In this document: piece by piece, positions 47,844-57,334 of the stretch
Layout of the letters: each line of letters begins with the position of its first letter
Position numbering within the stretch: position 1 is the stretch's first letter
DNA from: Proteiniborus sp. DW1
Lineage (GTDB): Bacteria > Bacillota > Clostridia > Tissierellales > Proteiniboraceae
DNA length: 64,000 nucleotides
NCBI RefSeq assembly: GCF_900095305.1
Contig: NZ_FMDO01000030.1
Coordinates: 96,195-160,194 of the forward strand
Direction: 5' to 3'
The notes under the pieces: generated by a model
What the model saw: the letters and a program-made list of their open reading frames with translations, nothing else
Database searches by the model: none
What the model was told of the DNA's origin: nothing
Program-made: the position numbers and the translations under genes

Positions 47844-49370
47844 GTGGGGAAAGTAATTTTAGATGGAAATAACCTTACAATTGAGGATGTAGTTAATGTC
47901 TGTAGGAATAATTATAATGTGGAACTATCCCAAGATGCTATAAATAATGTGTTGAAATCAAGAGAAGTAGTAGAGAAATATGTAAATGATGAAAAGGTAG
48001 TGTATGGGATTACTACAGGATTTGGAAAATTCAGTGATGTGGTTATTTCAAAGGATGAAGCAAAAACTCTCCAAAGAAATTTAATAGTTAGTCATTCATG
48101 TGGAGTTGGAGAACCCCTAGAAGAGGAAATAGTCAGAGGAGTTATGCTTTTAAGAGCAAATGCATTAGCAAAAGGATATTCAGGCATAAGACTTGAAACT
48201 TTAAATACACTTATAGAGATGATTAATAAAGGAGTTCATCCTGTAATTCCTGAAAAGGGCTCTCTGGGATCAAGTGGTGATCTAGCACCTCTTTCTCATA
48301 TGGTCCTTGTAATGCTAGGAGAAGGAGAGGCGTTTTACAATGGAACTAGATTATCAGGAAAGGAGGCAATGGATTTAGCAGGTATCCAAACTATAGAACT
48401 AACTTCAAAGGAGGGCCTGGCTTTAATTAATGGTACACAGGTCATGACAGCAATAGGTGCACTTACTATATATGATGCCATGAACTTAAGTAAAATGGCA
48501 GACATAATAGCAGGTCTAACTGTAGAGGGACTATATGGTATTGTGACAGCTTTTGATGAAAATGTTCACCAAGTACGACCGCATCAAGGTCAAATAAATA
48601 CAGCAAGAAACCTATTAAGAGTATTACAAAATAGCAATATGACTACAGAGCAAGGAGAAGTAAGGGTTCAAGACGCTTATGTCCTAAGATGTCTACCTCA
48701 AATCCATGGAGCTAGTAAAGATGCCATAGAATACGTAAGGCAAAAAGTAGAGATTGAGATTAACTCGGCTACAGACAATCCTTTAATTTTTAGAGATGCA
48801 GATAAAGTAATTTCAGGTGGGAATTTTCATGGACAGCCTATGGCTTTAAGTTTTGATTTTCTAGGTATAGCTTTAGCTGAGCTTGCAAACGTTTCTGAGA
48901 GAAGACTAGAAAGACTAGTAAATCCAGCATTAAGTGAATTGCCTGCATTTTTAGTTGAAAAGGGTGGGTTAAACTCAGGATTTATGATAGTTCAATATTC
49001 TGCTGCATCATTAGTCTCTGAAAATAAAGTACTTGCACATCCTGCAAGTGTAGACTCTATACCTTCATCAGCAAATCAGGAGGATCATGTATCTATGGGG
49101 ACAATCGCTGCTAGAAAAGCAAGAAGTATATTAGATAATACTAGAAAAGTACTATCAATGGAGCTTTTAGGTGCATGTCAAGCTATAGACTTAAGAGGCA
49201 ATAAGGGCTTAGGAAAGGGAACTAGTATTGCTTATGAATTAGTGAGGAATGATGTAGCTAAGCTTGAAGATGACAAAATAATGTACAAGGAAATAAACAA
49301 ATGTGAGTCTTTATTAAAGTCAAACATTATTGTAGAGAAAGTTGAAGAGTGTGTTGGTAAACTATATTAA
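47844..49370 (+). CDS. hutH: Histidine ammonia-lyase
   Basis: Deaminates L-histidine to urocanate using the self-made MIO cofactor. The MIO-forming triad lies at S143-S144-G145 within GSLGSSGDLAPL; the usual triad is Ala-Ser-Gly, so the first position is Ser here, while the essential middle Ser and Gly are kept. The TTGFGKF block near residue 53 and the C-terminal SANQEDHVSMG block near 405 are normal. I chose GTG at 47844, which has AAGGAGTG six bases upstream; an earlier ATG lies before that site. The protein is 508 aa. It heads hutH-hutU-ftcD-hutI. Confidence 0.95.
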   Translation: MGKVILDGNNLTIEDVVNVCRNNYNVELSQDAINNVLKSREVVEKYVNDEKVVYGITTGFGKFSDVVISKDEAKTLQRNLIVSHSCGVGEPLEEEIVRGVMLLRANALAKGYSGIRLETLNTLIEMINKGVHPVIPEKGSLGSSGDLAPLSHMVLVMLGEGEAFYNGTRLSGKEAMDLAGIQTIELTSKEGLALINGTQVMTAIGALTIYDAMNLSKMADIIAGLTVEGLYGIVTAFDENVHQVRPHQGQINTARNLLRVLQNSNMTTEQGEVRVQDAYVLRCLPQIHGASKDAIEYVRQKVEIEINSATDNPLIFRDADKVISGGNFHGQPMALSFDFLGIALAELANVSERRLERLVNPALSELPAFLVEKGGLNSGFMIVQYSAASLVSENKVLAHPASVDSIPSSANQEDHVSMGTIAARKARSILDNTRKVLSMELLGACQAIDLRGNKGLGKGTSIAYELVRNDVAKLEDDKIMYKEINKCESLLKSNIIVEKVEECVGKLY

Positions 49371-49383
49371 GGGAGGTTAAATT

Positions 49384-51414
49384 ATGATTAATAATCTTGA
49401 TATTTCTAAAGCAATGACTATTAAGCTTGATAATGAGCTGCCACCTATGCCTAAATTTGTTGAAGGCATTAGAAGAGCTCCTAAGAGAGAGTTTACTCTA
49501 ACAAAAAGAGAAACTGAAATAGCACTAAAGAATGCTCTAAGATATATACCGGTGGAGTTACATGAAAAACTAGCTTCAGAATTCTTAGAAGAGCTAATGA
49601 CTAGAGGAAGAATATACGGATATCGCTTCAGACCAGAAGGAAATATTAAAGGAAAATCAATCCATGAATATAAGGGTAATTGTATAGAAGGTAAAGCTTT
49701 TCAGGTAATGATTGATAACAATCTTGACTTTGATGTAGCTCTCTATCCATATGAATTAGTTACTTACGGAGAAACAGGTCAAGTATGCCAAAACTGGATG
49801 CAATATAGGCTGATTAAAAAATATCTAGAAGTATTAACAGATGAACAAACATTAGTAATTAGTTCTGGACATCCAGTTGGCTTATTTAAATCATCAAAAG
49901 AGAGTCCCAGAGTTATCATTACTAATGCTCTTATGGTTGGAATGTTTGATAATCAAGAGCAATGGATTAAAGCGCAGGCTATGGGAGTAGCTAATTATGG
50001 ACAAATGACTGCAGGTGGCTGGATGTATATAGGACCACAAGGAATAGTTCATGGAACGTTTAATACTATTCTTAATGCAGGTAGAATAAAGCTTGGAGTG
50101 AAAGACGACGGAGACCTAAGAGGACATTTATTTGTTTCTTCAGGACTTGGTGGAATGAGTGGAGCTCAAGGTAAAGCTGTAGAAATAGCTAATGGAGTAG
50201 GTATAATTGCAGAGGTAGATTATTCAAGAATTCAAACAAGACTAGACCAAGGTTGGATAAGTAGAGTATCAAGTAATCTAAAGGAAGTTTTTGCATGGGC
50301 ACATGAATATATGGATAAAAAAGAGCCAATTTCTATAGCTTATCATGGGAATATAGTAGATTTACTTGAGTATGCAGTAAATAACAATATCCATATAGAG
50401 TTATTATCAGACCAAACTTCATGTCATGCACCATATGATGGAGGGTATTGTCCACAAGGATTAACCTTTGAAGAGAGAACAGAACTACTTAAATCAGATA
50501 AGGCTAAATTTATTGAATTAGTAAATAAATCACTTATTCATCATTTTGAGCTTATTAAGGAATTGACAAAGAGAGGCACATATTTCTTTGATTATGGGAA
50601 TAGCTTTATGAAGGCAGTATTTGATGCGGGCGCCAAGGATATAGCTAAGAACGGATATGATGAAAGTGAAGGCTTTATATTCCCATCATATGTTGAAGAT
50701 ATATTAGGACCGCTTTTATTTGACTATGGATATGGACCTTTTAGATGGGTATGCCTAAGTGGTAAACATGAAGACCTCATAAAGACGGATAAAGCTGCTA
50801 TGGAGATTATTGACCCTAATAGAAGAGGTCAAGATAGAGATAATTATGTATGGATTAGAGATGCAGAGAAGAATAAGCTTGTTGTAGGTACACAGGCAAG
50901 AATTTTATATCAGGATGCCCTTGGGCGTAGAGACATAGCTCTTAAATTTAATGAAATGGTTAGAAATGGTGAAGTAGGACCTATAATGCTAGGGAGAGAC
51001 CATCACGATACAGGGGGAACAGACTCTCCATTTAGAGAGACTTCAAATATTAAGGATGGTAGCAATATTATGGCTGATATGGCTACTCACTGCTTTGCTG
51101 GAAATGCTGCTAGGGGAATGAGTCTTGTGGCACTTCATAACGGAGGTGGAGTTGGAATAGGAAAATCCATTAATGGAGGATTTGGACTTGTTCTAGATGG
51201 TAGTGAAAGGGTAGACAATATAATAAGAACTGCTATACCTTGGGATGTAATGGGAGGAGTAGCTAGACGAGCTTGGGCAAGAAATGAGAACTCTATAGAA
51301 ACCTGTATAGAGTATAATAACAAACACCAAGGAACAGACCATATTACACTTCCATATATACCAGATGAAGAGTTAATCAGTAGTCTTGTAGGAAAGGCTT
51401 ATAGCACAAAATAA
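49384..51414 (+). CDS. hutU: Urocanate hydratase, long (eukaryote-like) form
   Basis: NAD-dependent hydration of urocanate to imidazolone propionate. The 676 residues are about 120 more than the common bacterial urocanase. The sequence follows the long form known from animals, with an extended N-terminus (ALRYIPVELHEKLASEFLEE) and the blocks SSGHPVGLF, MYIGPQGIVHGT, SGLGGMSGAQ, LLSDQTSCHAP and RDHHDTGGTDSPFRETSN. All of these look intact. GGGAGG precedes the ATG, 13 bases after hutH. Confidence 0.95.
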   Translation: MINNLDISKAMTIKLDNELPPMPKFVEGIRRAPKREFTLTKRETEIALKNALRYIPVELHEKLASEFLEELMTRGRIYGYRFRPEGNIKGKSIHEYKGNCIEGKAFQVMIDNNLDFDVALYPYELVTYGETGQVCQNWMQYRLIKKYLEVLTDEQTLVISSGHPVGLFKSSKESPRVIITNALMVGMFDNQEQWIKAQAMGVANYGQMTAGGWMYIGPQGIVHGTFNTILNAGRIKLGVKDDGDLRGHLFVSSGLGGMSGAQGKAVEIANGVGIIAEVDYSRIQTRLDQGWISRVSSNLKEVFAWAHEYMDKKEPISIAYHGNIVDLLEYAVNNNIHIELLSDQTSCHAPYDGGYCPQGLTFEERTELLKSDKAKFIELVNKSLIHHFELIKELTKRGTYFFDYGNSFMKAVFDAGAKDIAKNGYDESEGFIFPSYVEDILGPLLFDYGYGPFRWVCLSGKHEDLIKTDKAAMEIIDPNRRGQDRDNYVWIRDAEKNKLVVGTQARILYQDALGRRDIALKFNEMVRNGEVGPIMLGRDHHDTGGTDSPFRETSNIKDGSNIMADMATHCFAGNAARGMSLVALHNGGGVGIGKSINGGFGLVLDGSERVDNIIRTAIPWDVMGGVARRAWARNENSIETCIEYNNKHQGTDHITLPYIPDEELISSLVGKAYSTK

Positions 51415-51437
51415 GAAATGCGACAAATCCTATTATA

Positions 51438-51499
51438 TCATTCTGAGTCTTAGCGAAGGATCTCAATTATTGAACAAATGAGATTATGCATCAGAATGA
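51438..51499. repeat. Short palindromic (MITE-like) element inside the hut cluster
   Basis: Nine-base terminal inverted repeats TCATTCTGA (51438-51446) and TCAGAATGA (51491-51499) enclose an inner ATCTCA/TGAGAT pair and TTAGCGAAGGAT. The pattern matches a kind of short palindromic repeat seen many times in clostridial genomes. It sits in the 136-base gap between hutU and ftcD, the only large gap in the hut run. Confidence 0.65.
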
Positions 51500-51550
51500 C
51501 AAGCATAAAATTAAAGTGATTATATATGCAATAAAAAAGGGGGAGAGATA

Positions 51551-52447
51551 ATGGCTAAAATAGTACAATGTGTTCCGAACTTTAGTGAAGGAGTAGATAA
51601 GCTACTTATAGAAAAAATAATAGATGAAATTAGAAAAGTAGAAGGTACTAAGCTAATGGATTATTCCATGGATAAAGACCACAATAGATGTGTAACTACT
51701 TTCATAGGTACGCCAGAAGCTGTAGAGGAGGCAGCCTTTAATGCATGTAAGAAAGCAGCTGAGCTTATAGACATGAGTAAACATAAAGGTGAACACCCAA
51801 GAATGGGAGCAACGGATGTTATTCCTTTAATACCTATTTCTGAGGTCACAATGGAAGAGTGTATAGAAATGTCTAAAAGACTTGGGAAAAGAATAGGTGA
51901 AGAATTAGGTATATCTGTATTTTTATATGAAAAATCTGCAAGTGCTCCGTATAGAGAAAATCTAGCTTCTGTTCGAAAGGGTCAATATGAGGGTATGAAT
52001 GAAAAAATGAAGGATGAAAAATGGAAGCCCGACTTTGGACCAGATGTCCTAAATGTTAAATCTGGAGCTACTGCAGTAGGAGCAAGGATGCCTTTAGTTG
52101 CATTTAATGTAAATTTGGATACGAATAACCTAGAAATAGCAAATAAGATTGCTAGAAGCGTAAGAGGGAGAAGTGGTGGCTTTACATCATGTAAAGCTCT
52201 AGGAGTTGAAATAAAAGAAAGAAATATAGTGCAGGTTACTATGAATATGGTAGATTATAATAGTACACCGCTCTATAGAGTATTTGATATGATAGAGAGA
52301 GAAGCAAAAAGATATGGGGTCAATGTAATCGGGAGTGAAATAATTGGACTAGTACCTATGATGGCACTAATTAACTGTGCAGACTATTATTTAAGAATAG
52401 AGAACTTTAGGGAAGATCAGATACTAGAAAAGAGAATATATGAATAG
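51551..52447 (+). CDS. ftcD: Glutamate formimidoyltransferase
   Basis: Transfers the formimino group of formiminoglutamate to tetrahydrofolate, releasing glutamate. The 298 residues cover only the transferase domain (no fused cyclodeaminase). Family blocks: CVPNFSEGVD near residue 7, MDKDHNRCVTTFIG near 40, and HPRMGATDVIPLIPI near 82. GGGGGAG precedes the ATG. The cyclodeaminase that would process formimino-THF is not in this window. Note that the hut genes make glutamate, which feeds the glm cluster upstream. Confidence 0.95.
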   Translation: MAKIVQCVPNFSEGVDKLLIEKIIDEIRKVEGTKLMDYSMDKDHNRCVTTFIGTPEAVEEAAFNACKKAAELIDMSKHKGEHPRMGATDVIPLIPISEVTMEECIEMSKRLGKRIGEELGISVFLYEKSASAPYRENLASVRKGQYEGMNEKMKDEKWKPDFGPDVLNVKSGATAVGARMPLVAFNVNLDTNNLEIANKIARSVRGRSGGFTSCKALGVEIKERNIVQVTMNMVDYNSTPLYRVFDMIEREAKRYGVNVIGSEIIGLVPMMALINCADYYLRIENFREDQILEKRIYE

Positions 52448-52456
52448 GGTGATTTA

Positions 52457-53734
52457 ATGAAGGCTGATATTGTAATAAAAAATATTTCACAGTTAGTTAC
52501 GATGGAAGGGCCAGACAGACCTAGGATAAAAGAGGAAATGAAGAATATAGGATTAATTGAAAATGGAATTTTAGCCATATCAGGTGATGAGATTATTTAT
52601 GTTGGTGAAGGAGAGTTGCCAGAGTATATTGTAACTTGTGATGAGACTTTAATAATTGATGGTACTGGAAAAACCGTAACCCCTGGATTAGTCGACCCAC
52701 ACACTCATTTAATTCATGGTGGCTCTAGAGAAAATGAACTATCTATGAAGCTAAATGGAATGAAATACATGGATATATTAAAAGCAGGCGGTGGAATTTT
52801 AAGTACTGTGAGAGCTACTCAAAAGGCTTCCTTCGAGGAATTATATACTAAGGCAGAGAAAAGTCTCAACACCATGCTAGAGTTTGGGGTAACAACAGTA
52901 GAAGCTAAAAGTGGTTATGGATTAGACACTGAAACAGAGCTAAAGCAGTTAAGAGTTGCAAAGGAGCTAAATGAAAGACATCCAGTTGATATAGTCTCCA
53001 CATTTATGGGTGCCCATGCGATACCAGCAGAATATAAAGACAGTCCAGAAAAGTTTGTGGATATTATTATCAATGAAATGCTTCCTAAGGTTGCAGAAGA
53101 AAACCTAGCTGAATTTTGTGATGTATTTTGTGAAGAAGGAGTTTTTACTGTTGACCAAACTAGGAGAATACTAAATGCAGCTAGAGAATATGGTATGCTT
53201 CCTAGAGTACATGCTGATGAAATAGAGCCCTTTGGAGGTGCAGAGCTAGCAGCAGAAATAGAGGCTATATCAGCTGACCATTTAGTTGCTGCCAGTGAAG
53301 CAGGTATGAGAATGATGGCAGATAAAGGTATAATAGCGGACTTACTCCCTGCTACATCATTTAATTTGGCTACAGGGAAGTTTGCTAATGCTAGAAAAAT
53401 GATTGAATTAGGAGTACCTGTTGCACTGTCTACAGACTATAACCCTGGTAGCAGTCCAACTGAAAACTTACAGCTAGTAATGTATTTTGCTTCATTAATT
53501 TTGCGGATGACTCCTGAAGAAGTGTTTACTGCAGTAACAATAAATAGTGCCTGTTCTCTTAGGAGAGAAGAGATTATTGGTAGTTTGAGAAAAGGAAAGA
53601 GGGCAGATATAGTTATTTTTGATTCTCCAAATATAAATTATATTATTTATCATTTTGGAATAAATCATGTTGATATAGTGATTAAAAATGGTAAAATAGT
53701 AGTAGAAAAAGGTAGAACAAAGGGCGCATTTTAA
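52457..53734 (+). CDS. hutI: Imidazolonepropionase
   Basis: Amidohydrolase that opens imidazolone propionate to formiminoglutamate. Metal motif DPHTHLIHGGSRENE is near residue 80, and further ligands lie in MGAHAIP, VHADEIE and STDYNPG. Length of 425 aa is usual. AGGGTG precedes the ATG, nine bases after ftcD. It is the last gene of the cluster and is followed by a terminator. Confidence 0.95.
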   Translation: MKADIVIKNISQLVTMEGPDRPRIKEEMKNIGLIENGILAISGDEIIYVGEGELPEYIVTCDETLIIDGTGKTVTPGLVDPHTHLIHGGSRENELSMKLNGMKYMDILKAGGGILSTVRATQKASFEELYTKAEKSLNTMLEFGVTTVEAKSGYGLDTETELKQLRVAKELNERHPVDIVSTFMGAHAIPAEYKDSPEKFVDIIINEMLPKVAEENLAEFCDVFCEEGVFTVDQTRRILNAAREYGMLPRVHADEIEPFGGAELAAEIEAISADHLVAASEAGMRMMADKGIIADLLPATSFNLATGKFANARKMIELGVPVALSTDYNPGSSPTENLQLVMYFASLILRMTPEEVFTAVTINSACSLRREEIIGSLRKGKRADIVIFDSPNINYIIYHFGINHVDIVIKNGKIVVEKGRTKGAF

Positions 53735-53744
53735 TGTGCCCTTT
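53719..53744 (+). terminator. Terminator of the hut cluster
   Basis: AAAGGGCGCAT and ATGTGCCCTTTT pair with one G-U, overlapping the end of hutI, followed by CTT. Confidence 0.75.
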
Positions 53745-53801
53745 TCTTAAAGCTTAATATAAATAGTATAATATATTTATTAAGATATAGGAGGAGCTTA
53801 G

Positions 53802-53993
53802 ATGGTTTCAAAAGAAAAGTTGGATAGAATTAATTTTCTGGCAAGAAAGTCAAAAGAATCAGGATTAACAGCCCAAGAAAAGGAAGAGCAAAAGTTTTTA
53901 AGGCAAGAATATCTGTCTGCTTTTAGAGATAATTTCAGAAAACAGCTTGATTGCATAGAAATTATTGACAACAATGAAAAACAAAAAAATTAG
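53802..53993 (+). CDS. DUF896 (YnzC-like) small protein
   Basis: A 63-residue two-helix protein of the DUF896 family, with the signature RINFLARKSKESGLTAQEKEEQ... near residue 9 and LRQEYLSAFRDNFR near 33. Members are small cytoplasmic proteins, often induced in stress, with no assigned reaction. AGGAGG precedes the ATG. Confidence 0.88.
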   Translation: MVSKEKLDRINFLARKSKESGLTAQEKEEQKFLRQEYLSAFRDNFRKQLDCIEIIDNNEKQKN

Positions 53994-54070
53994 ATAGGAA
54001 AAAAATGAAGGAAAAACAGAATTATTGTAGAAATAGAAAGTAATAAAAAAAGAAAAGGGGGATTTTTAAG

Positions 54071-54526
54071 ATGGCTGAAAATCAATATGTTATATTTAAG
54101 CTATGTAAAGAGGAATTTGGTATAGATATAATGAACGTTAGAGAAATAGTTCAATATCAAGAGAGTGTAAAAGTACCTAATTCACCCAACTTTGTTGAAG
54201 GCATAATAAACTACAGAGGTAAGGTAATTCCGATAGTATGCTTAAAAAAGAAATTTGGTATGGAAAGCAGCATAAAAGATGCAAATACTAGGATAATTGT
54301 CATTAATTTAAATGATAAGCAGATTGGCTTTTTAGTAGATGAGGCTTCTCAAACAGTAAGGATTGATGAATCAAATATTGATTTGACACCTGATATTATT
54401 ACAGGAGTAGAAAGAAAATATATAACTGGTGTAGGAAAAGTAGGTGATAGGCTAATTATTCTCATTGACTTAGAAAAAGTTTTAACTGACGATGATAAAG
54501 AAAAGATTGAAATGTTGGAAGTATAA
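54071..54526 (+). CDS. cheW: Chemotaxis coupling protein CheW, isolated
   Basis: Adaptor linking receptors to CheA. Features of the 151 residues: FKLCKEEFGIDIMNVREIV (residues 8-26), VEGIINYRGKVIPIV near 44, and DEASQTVRIDE near 95. No other chemotaxis gene lies in the window. AAGGGGG precedes the ATG. It may act with receptors or CheA encoded elsewhere, or in a non-motility signalling array. Confidence 0.93.
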   Translation: MAENQYVIFKLCKEEFGIDIMNVREIVQYQESVKVPNSPNFVEGIINYRGKVIPIVCLKKKFGMESSIKDANTRIIVINLNDKQIGFLVDEASQTVRIDESNIDLTPDIITGVERKYITGVGKVGDRLIILIDLEKVLTDDDKEKIEMLEV

Positions 54527-54616
54527 TGTCAAGTTTAATAAAAATCTAAAACATATGTAAATTTATGTCAGCGAAAACTATATATTTCCTCCAATAGTTG
54601 CTAAATTTTTTAATGT

Positions 54617-54664
54617 AAGTCTTCTATACTTTTAAATAAGTATATAAAGTATAGGAGGCTTTTT
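54617..54664 (+). promoter_or_regulatory. Hairpin burying the ribosome binding site, also terminator-like
   Basis: AAGTCTTCTATACTTT pairs with AAAGTATAGGAGGCTT, directly followed by TTTT and an ATG. The GGAGG of the following gene is in the 3' arm. It could end the cheW transcript and limit translation of the next gene. Confidence 0.5.
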
Positions 54665-55132
54665 ATGAGGAAAAATAGCATTATATTAATTAGTGTTCTT
54701 TTGCTTTTTGTTTTTGTGCATGGGTACCTATATGGTTCTAGTTATGAGAAAAATCAAAATGGATATAAAGAAATTATAGAAGAGCTTCTATCTAACAGGA
54801 CAAGCATTATGAATAGAGCATTATATGGTGATGAGGATATAAATATTTCTTTCGTCGATTTAGAAAAAGTAGAAAGTGGCAAACTACTTGAAGAGGATAT
54901 AGAATCTTTATTATACGCAAGAACAAATCCTACTGACTATCCTTTTATATCTAATGTAGAGGTGTTAGAGGTAGAGCTCTTAGAGTGGCAGGATAATATT
55001 TATAAATTTAAGGTACTTATTCAGTGGGAAGTCATAGAGATTGAAGAGTATAAGTTGGATATTGAGTTTTTTATACATATGAAACAAGAATATGGCGATT
55101 TTTTATTGATAAGTTTAGACCCTGTTATATAG
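54665..55132 (+). CDS. Putative exported/membrane-anchored protein, 155 aa
   Basis: Not a family I recognise. An N-terminal hydrophobic segment (IILISVLLLFVFVHGYLYG, residues 6-24) looks like an uncleaved signal anchor, followed by an acidic external domain. It precedes degS by about 50 bases on the same strand, so it may be co-expressed with and sensed by the DegS/DegU system, but this is inference from position only. GGAGG lies in the upstream hairpin. Confidence 0.68.
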   Translation: MRKNSIILISVLLLFVFVHGYLYGSSYEKNQNGYKEIIEELLSNRTSIMNRALYGDEDINISFVDLEKVESGKLLEEDIESLLYARTNPTDYPFISNVEVLEVELLEWQDNIYKFKVLIQWEVIEIEEYKLDIEFFIHMKQEYGDFLLISLDPVI

Positions 55133-55183
55133 TCTAACTGGGTGTTTTATTTAGCTTAATCAATGATTTTTGAGGTGTTCACA

Positions 55184-56350
55184 TTGTCAAAATCAAAATT
55201 AGATTTGAAAAAAATGAACGAGATTATTGAAAAAACTATTGTTACTATAGAATCAGGAAGACAAGAGATTTTTGAAATTGCTGAAGATGCTAGAAAAGAA
55301 TGTGAGAGAATTAAACAAGAGTTAACTAGCATAAACCATAAAGTTTCTTTAACTATACTTGAAGTAGATGAGCTTAAACGTGAGGAAAAGAGAGCTAAAA
55401 TTAGGCTTATGATGGTTAGTAAGGATTTTAATCAGTACTCTGAGGAGGATATAAGGCTTGCATACGAGGAAGCTAATAATATTCGTATAAAGCATTTATT
55501 AAAGAAAAGAGAAGAAAAAGATTTAATAGTGAGAAGAACAGATTTAGAACTGAATTTTAAGAGAACTAATGAGATTCTAAAAAGGGCTGAAAAACTAGTG
55601 GCTCATGTTGGTGTGGCTATGGATTTCTTAAAAGGCAATTTAAATGATATCTATGAGACTATTGGGGATATGAGTAAAAAACAACTTCTTGGAATTAAAA
55701 TTATAGAGGCCCAAGAAGAAGAGAGGATGAGGGTTTCTAGAGAAATACATGATGGTCCTGCACAATCAATGGCAAATGTGGTTTTGAAAGCAGAGCTATG
55801 TGAGAAGTTATTATCTATAGATATAAATCAATCACGAACAGAGCTACAAAAACTAAAAGATATAGTTAGAACAAGCTTAAAAGACATTAGAAAAATAATT
55901 TATGATTTGAGACCGATGTCATTAGATGATTTAGGGCTTGTTCCTACTATACAAAGGTATATAGATAGATATATAGAAGAAACAGGAATAAATGTTGAAC
56001 TTATGGTACTTAACAAACAACCGGATATTGATTCAGTTATAGAAATAGCATGTTTTAGAATAATTCAAGAGGCTTTAAATAATATACTCAAACATTCAAA
56101 GGCTCAGGATGTATTGATAAAAATAGATCAGACACATGACAAGTTATATATTGTTGTAAAGGATAATGGCATTGGGTTTGATATGAATGGACGTAAGTTT
56201 AAGTCGGGAGAAAGTGGATTTGGACTTATTGGAATGAAGGAAAGAGCAGAACTGTTAAATGGAAAGCTAGATATAGTATCTACTCTTGGAGCGGGAACTA
56301 AGATTGCCTTAACTATACCTTTAGAAAGAAAGGATGGATTATATGAGTGA
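55184..56350 (+). CDS. degS: Sensor histidine kinase DegS
   Basis: Soluble kinase controlling the response regulator DegU. The N-terminal half (1-180) is a long coiled-coil sensor region with no membrane segment. The phosphoacceptor region is [19 protein letters not shown] near 185-203, with the catalytic HATPase domain to the C-terminus (KDNGIGFD near 330, [13 protein letters not shown]). The 388-residue protein starts at TTG 55184 with TGAGGTG upstream. It overlaps degU by eight bases. Sequence pattern is close to Bacillus DegS. Confidence 0.92.
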   Translation: MSKSKLDLKKMNEIIEKTIVTIESGRQEIFEIAEDARKECERIKQELTSINHKVSLTILEVDELKREEKRAKIRLMMVSKDFNQYSEEDIRLAYEEANNIRIKHLLKKREEKDLIVRRTDLELNFKRTNEILKRAEKLVAHVGVAMDFLKGNLNDIYETIGDMSKKQLLGIKIIEAQEEERMRVSREIHDGPAQSMANVVLKAELCEKLLSIDINQSRTELQKLKDIVRTSLKDIRKIIYDLRPMSLDDLGLVPTIQRYIDRYIEETGINVELMVLNKQPDIDSVIEIACFRIIQEALNNILKHSKAQDVLIKIDQTHDKLYIVVKDNGIGFDMNGRKFKSGESGFGLIGMKERAELLNGKLDIVSTLGAGTKIALTIPLERKDGLYE

Positions 56351-57002
56351 TAAGAATATTTCGGTGTTAATAGCAGATGATCATTCACTAATGAGAGAAG
56401 GGCTTAAACAAATACTTGAACTAGAGCCTAATATTAAAGTTGTATCTTCAGTATCTAATGGTGAAGAAGCTATTAAAGAAGCACAAAAACTTAAACCAGA
56501 TGTTATATTATTAGATATAAATATGCCCAAATTGAATGGTTTAGATGCATTGAGAAGAATAAAAGATATTGGGATAAATTCTAAAATAATTATGCTTACT
56601 ATACATGATGCTAGGGAATACTTATACGAAACCATTAGGATAGGGGCTAATGGATATGTATTAAAAGATGCAGACTCTGACACTTTAATAAAGGCTATTA
56701 AAGATGTTGTTGAAGGGAAATCTTACATACAACCTAGCTTATCCGAGTTGCTAGTGAAAGAGTTTAACGCTAAAGGGGGAAAAGATAAAGAAACTTCTCT
56801 TATTGAATCTCTAACAAAACGAGAATATGAAGTGCTTACTCTTATTGCAGAAGGAATGAATAATAGAGAAATTGCAGAGAAACTTTTCATAAGTGAAAAG
56901 ACTGTTAAGAACCATGTTTCAAACATATTTAAGAAAATTGACGTATCAGATAGAGTTCAAGCTGCAATATTTACATATAGAAATAATATTAAAAAGTTAT
57001 AA
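56343..57002 (+). CDS. degU: Response regulator DegU (NarL/FixJ family)
   Basis: Receiver domain with the acidic pair in IADDHS, the phospho-acceptor Asp in ILLDINMP (near 55), and a conserved Thr/Lys in IMLTIHD and LKDAD. The C-terminal LuxR-type HTH is at about 150-210 ([20 protein letters not shown]). Length is 219 aa from the ATG at 56343. Partner of the upstream kinase; expected to control exoenzymes, competence or motility-type genes. The overlap implies translational coupling. A hairpin terminator follows. Confidence 0.93.
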   Translation: MSDKNISVLIADDHSLMREGLKQILELEPNIKVVSSVSNGEEAIKEAQKLKPDVILLDINMPKLNGLDALRRIKDIGINSKIIMLTIHDAREYLYETIRIGANGYVLKDADSDTLIKAIKDVVEGKSYIQPSLSELLVKEFNAKGGKDKETSLIESLTKREYEVLTLIAEGMNNREIAEKLFISEKTVKNHVSNIFKKIDVSDRVQAAIFTYRNNIKKL

Positions 57003-57016
57003 TAATTTATATTACG

Positions 57017-57045
57017 AAAAAGTCTAGCTAACTAGGCTTTTTTTA
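57017..57045 (+). terminator. Terminator after degU
   Basis: AAAAAGTCTAG and CTAGGCTTTTTTT around loop CTAA. Confidence 0.8.
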
Positions 57046-57192
57046 AAAAACTAATTGGAAAGTTCTATTTTACAGCATTTATAATCAAGAACTTTCTGAC
57101 AATGAGTTTTAAGCAGACTGCCGAAATCTTTGATTTCACGCAAGTCGCTTATACAATGGCTCAATAAAAGTTTATTTAGTTTATAATTTTTC

Positions 57193-57203
57193 GATAGAAA
57201 CTT
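57193..57203 (+). repeat. Copy 2 of GATAGAAACTT motif
   Basis: Same 11-mer and flank as at 40093, here 132 bases before the aminopeptidase gene. The gap 57046-57334 also has a small stem-loop near 57115-57150 (CGAAATC/GATTTC) and otherwise nothing I recognise. Confidence 0.4.
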
Positions 57204-57334
57204 TTACTTAGAGATATTAAAATCTTTACTTACTTAACCTACATTTGTTACAGAATCAATATATTATTGACATAAAAAAGGAGTAAATATATTATATTAG
57301 TTAGGGACGCTAAATTTTAAGTGGAGGGATAAGA

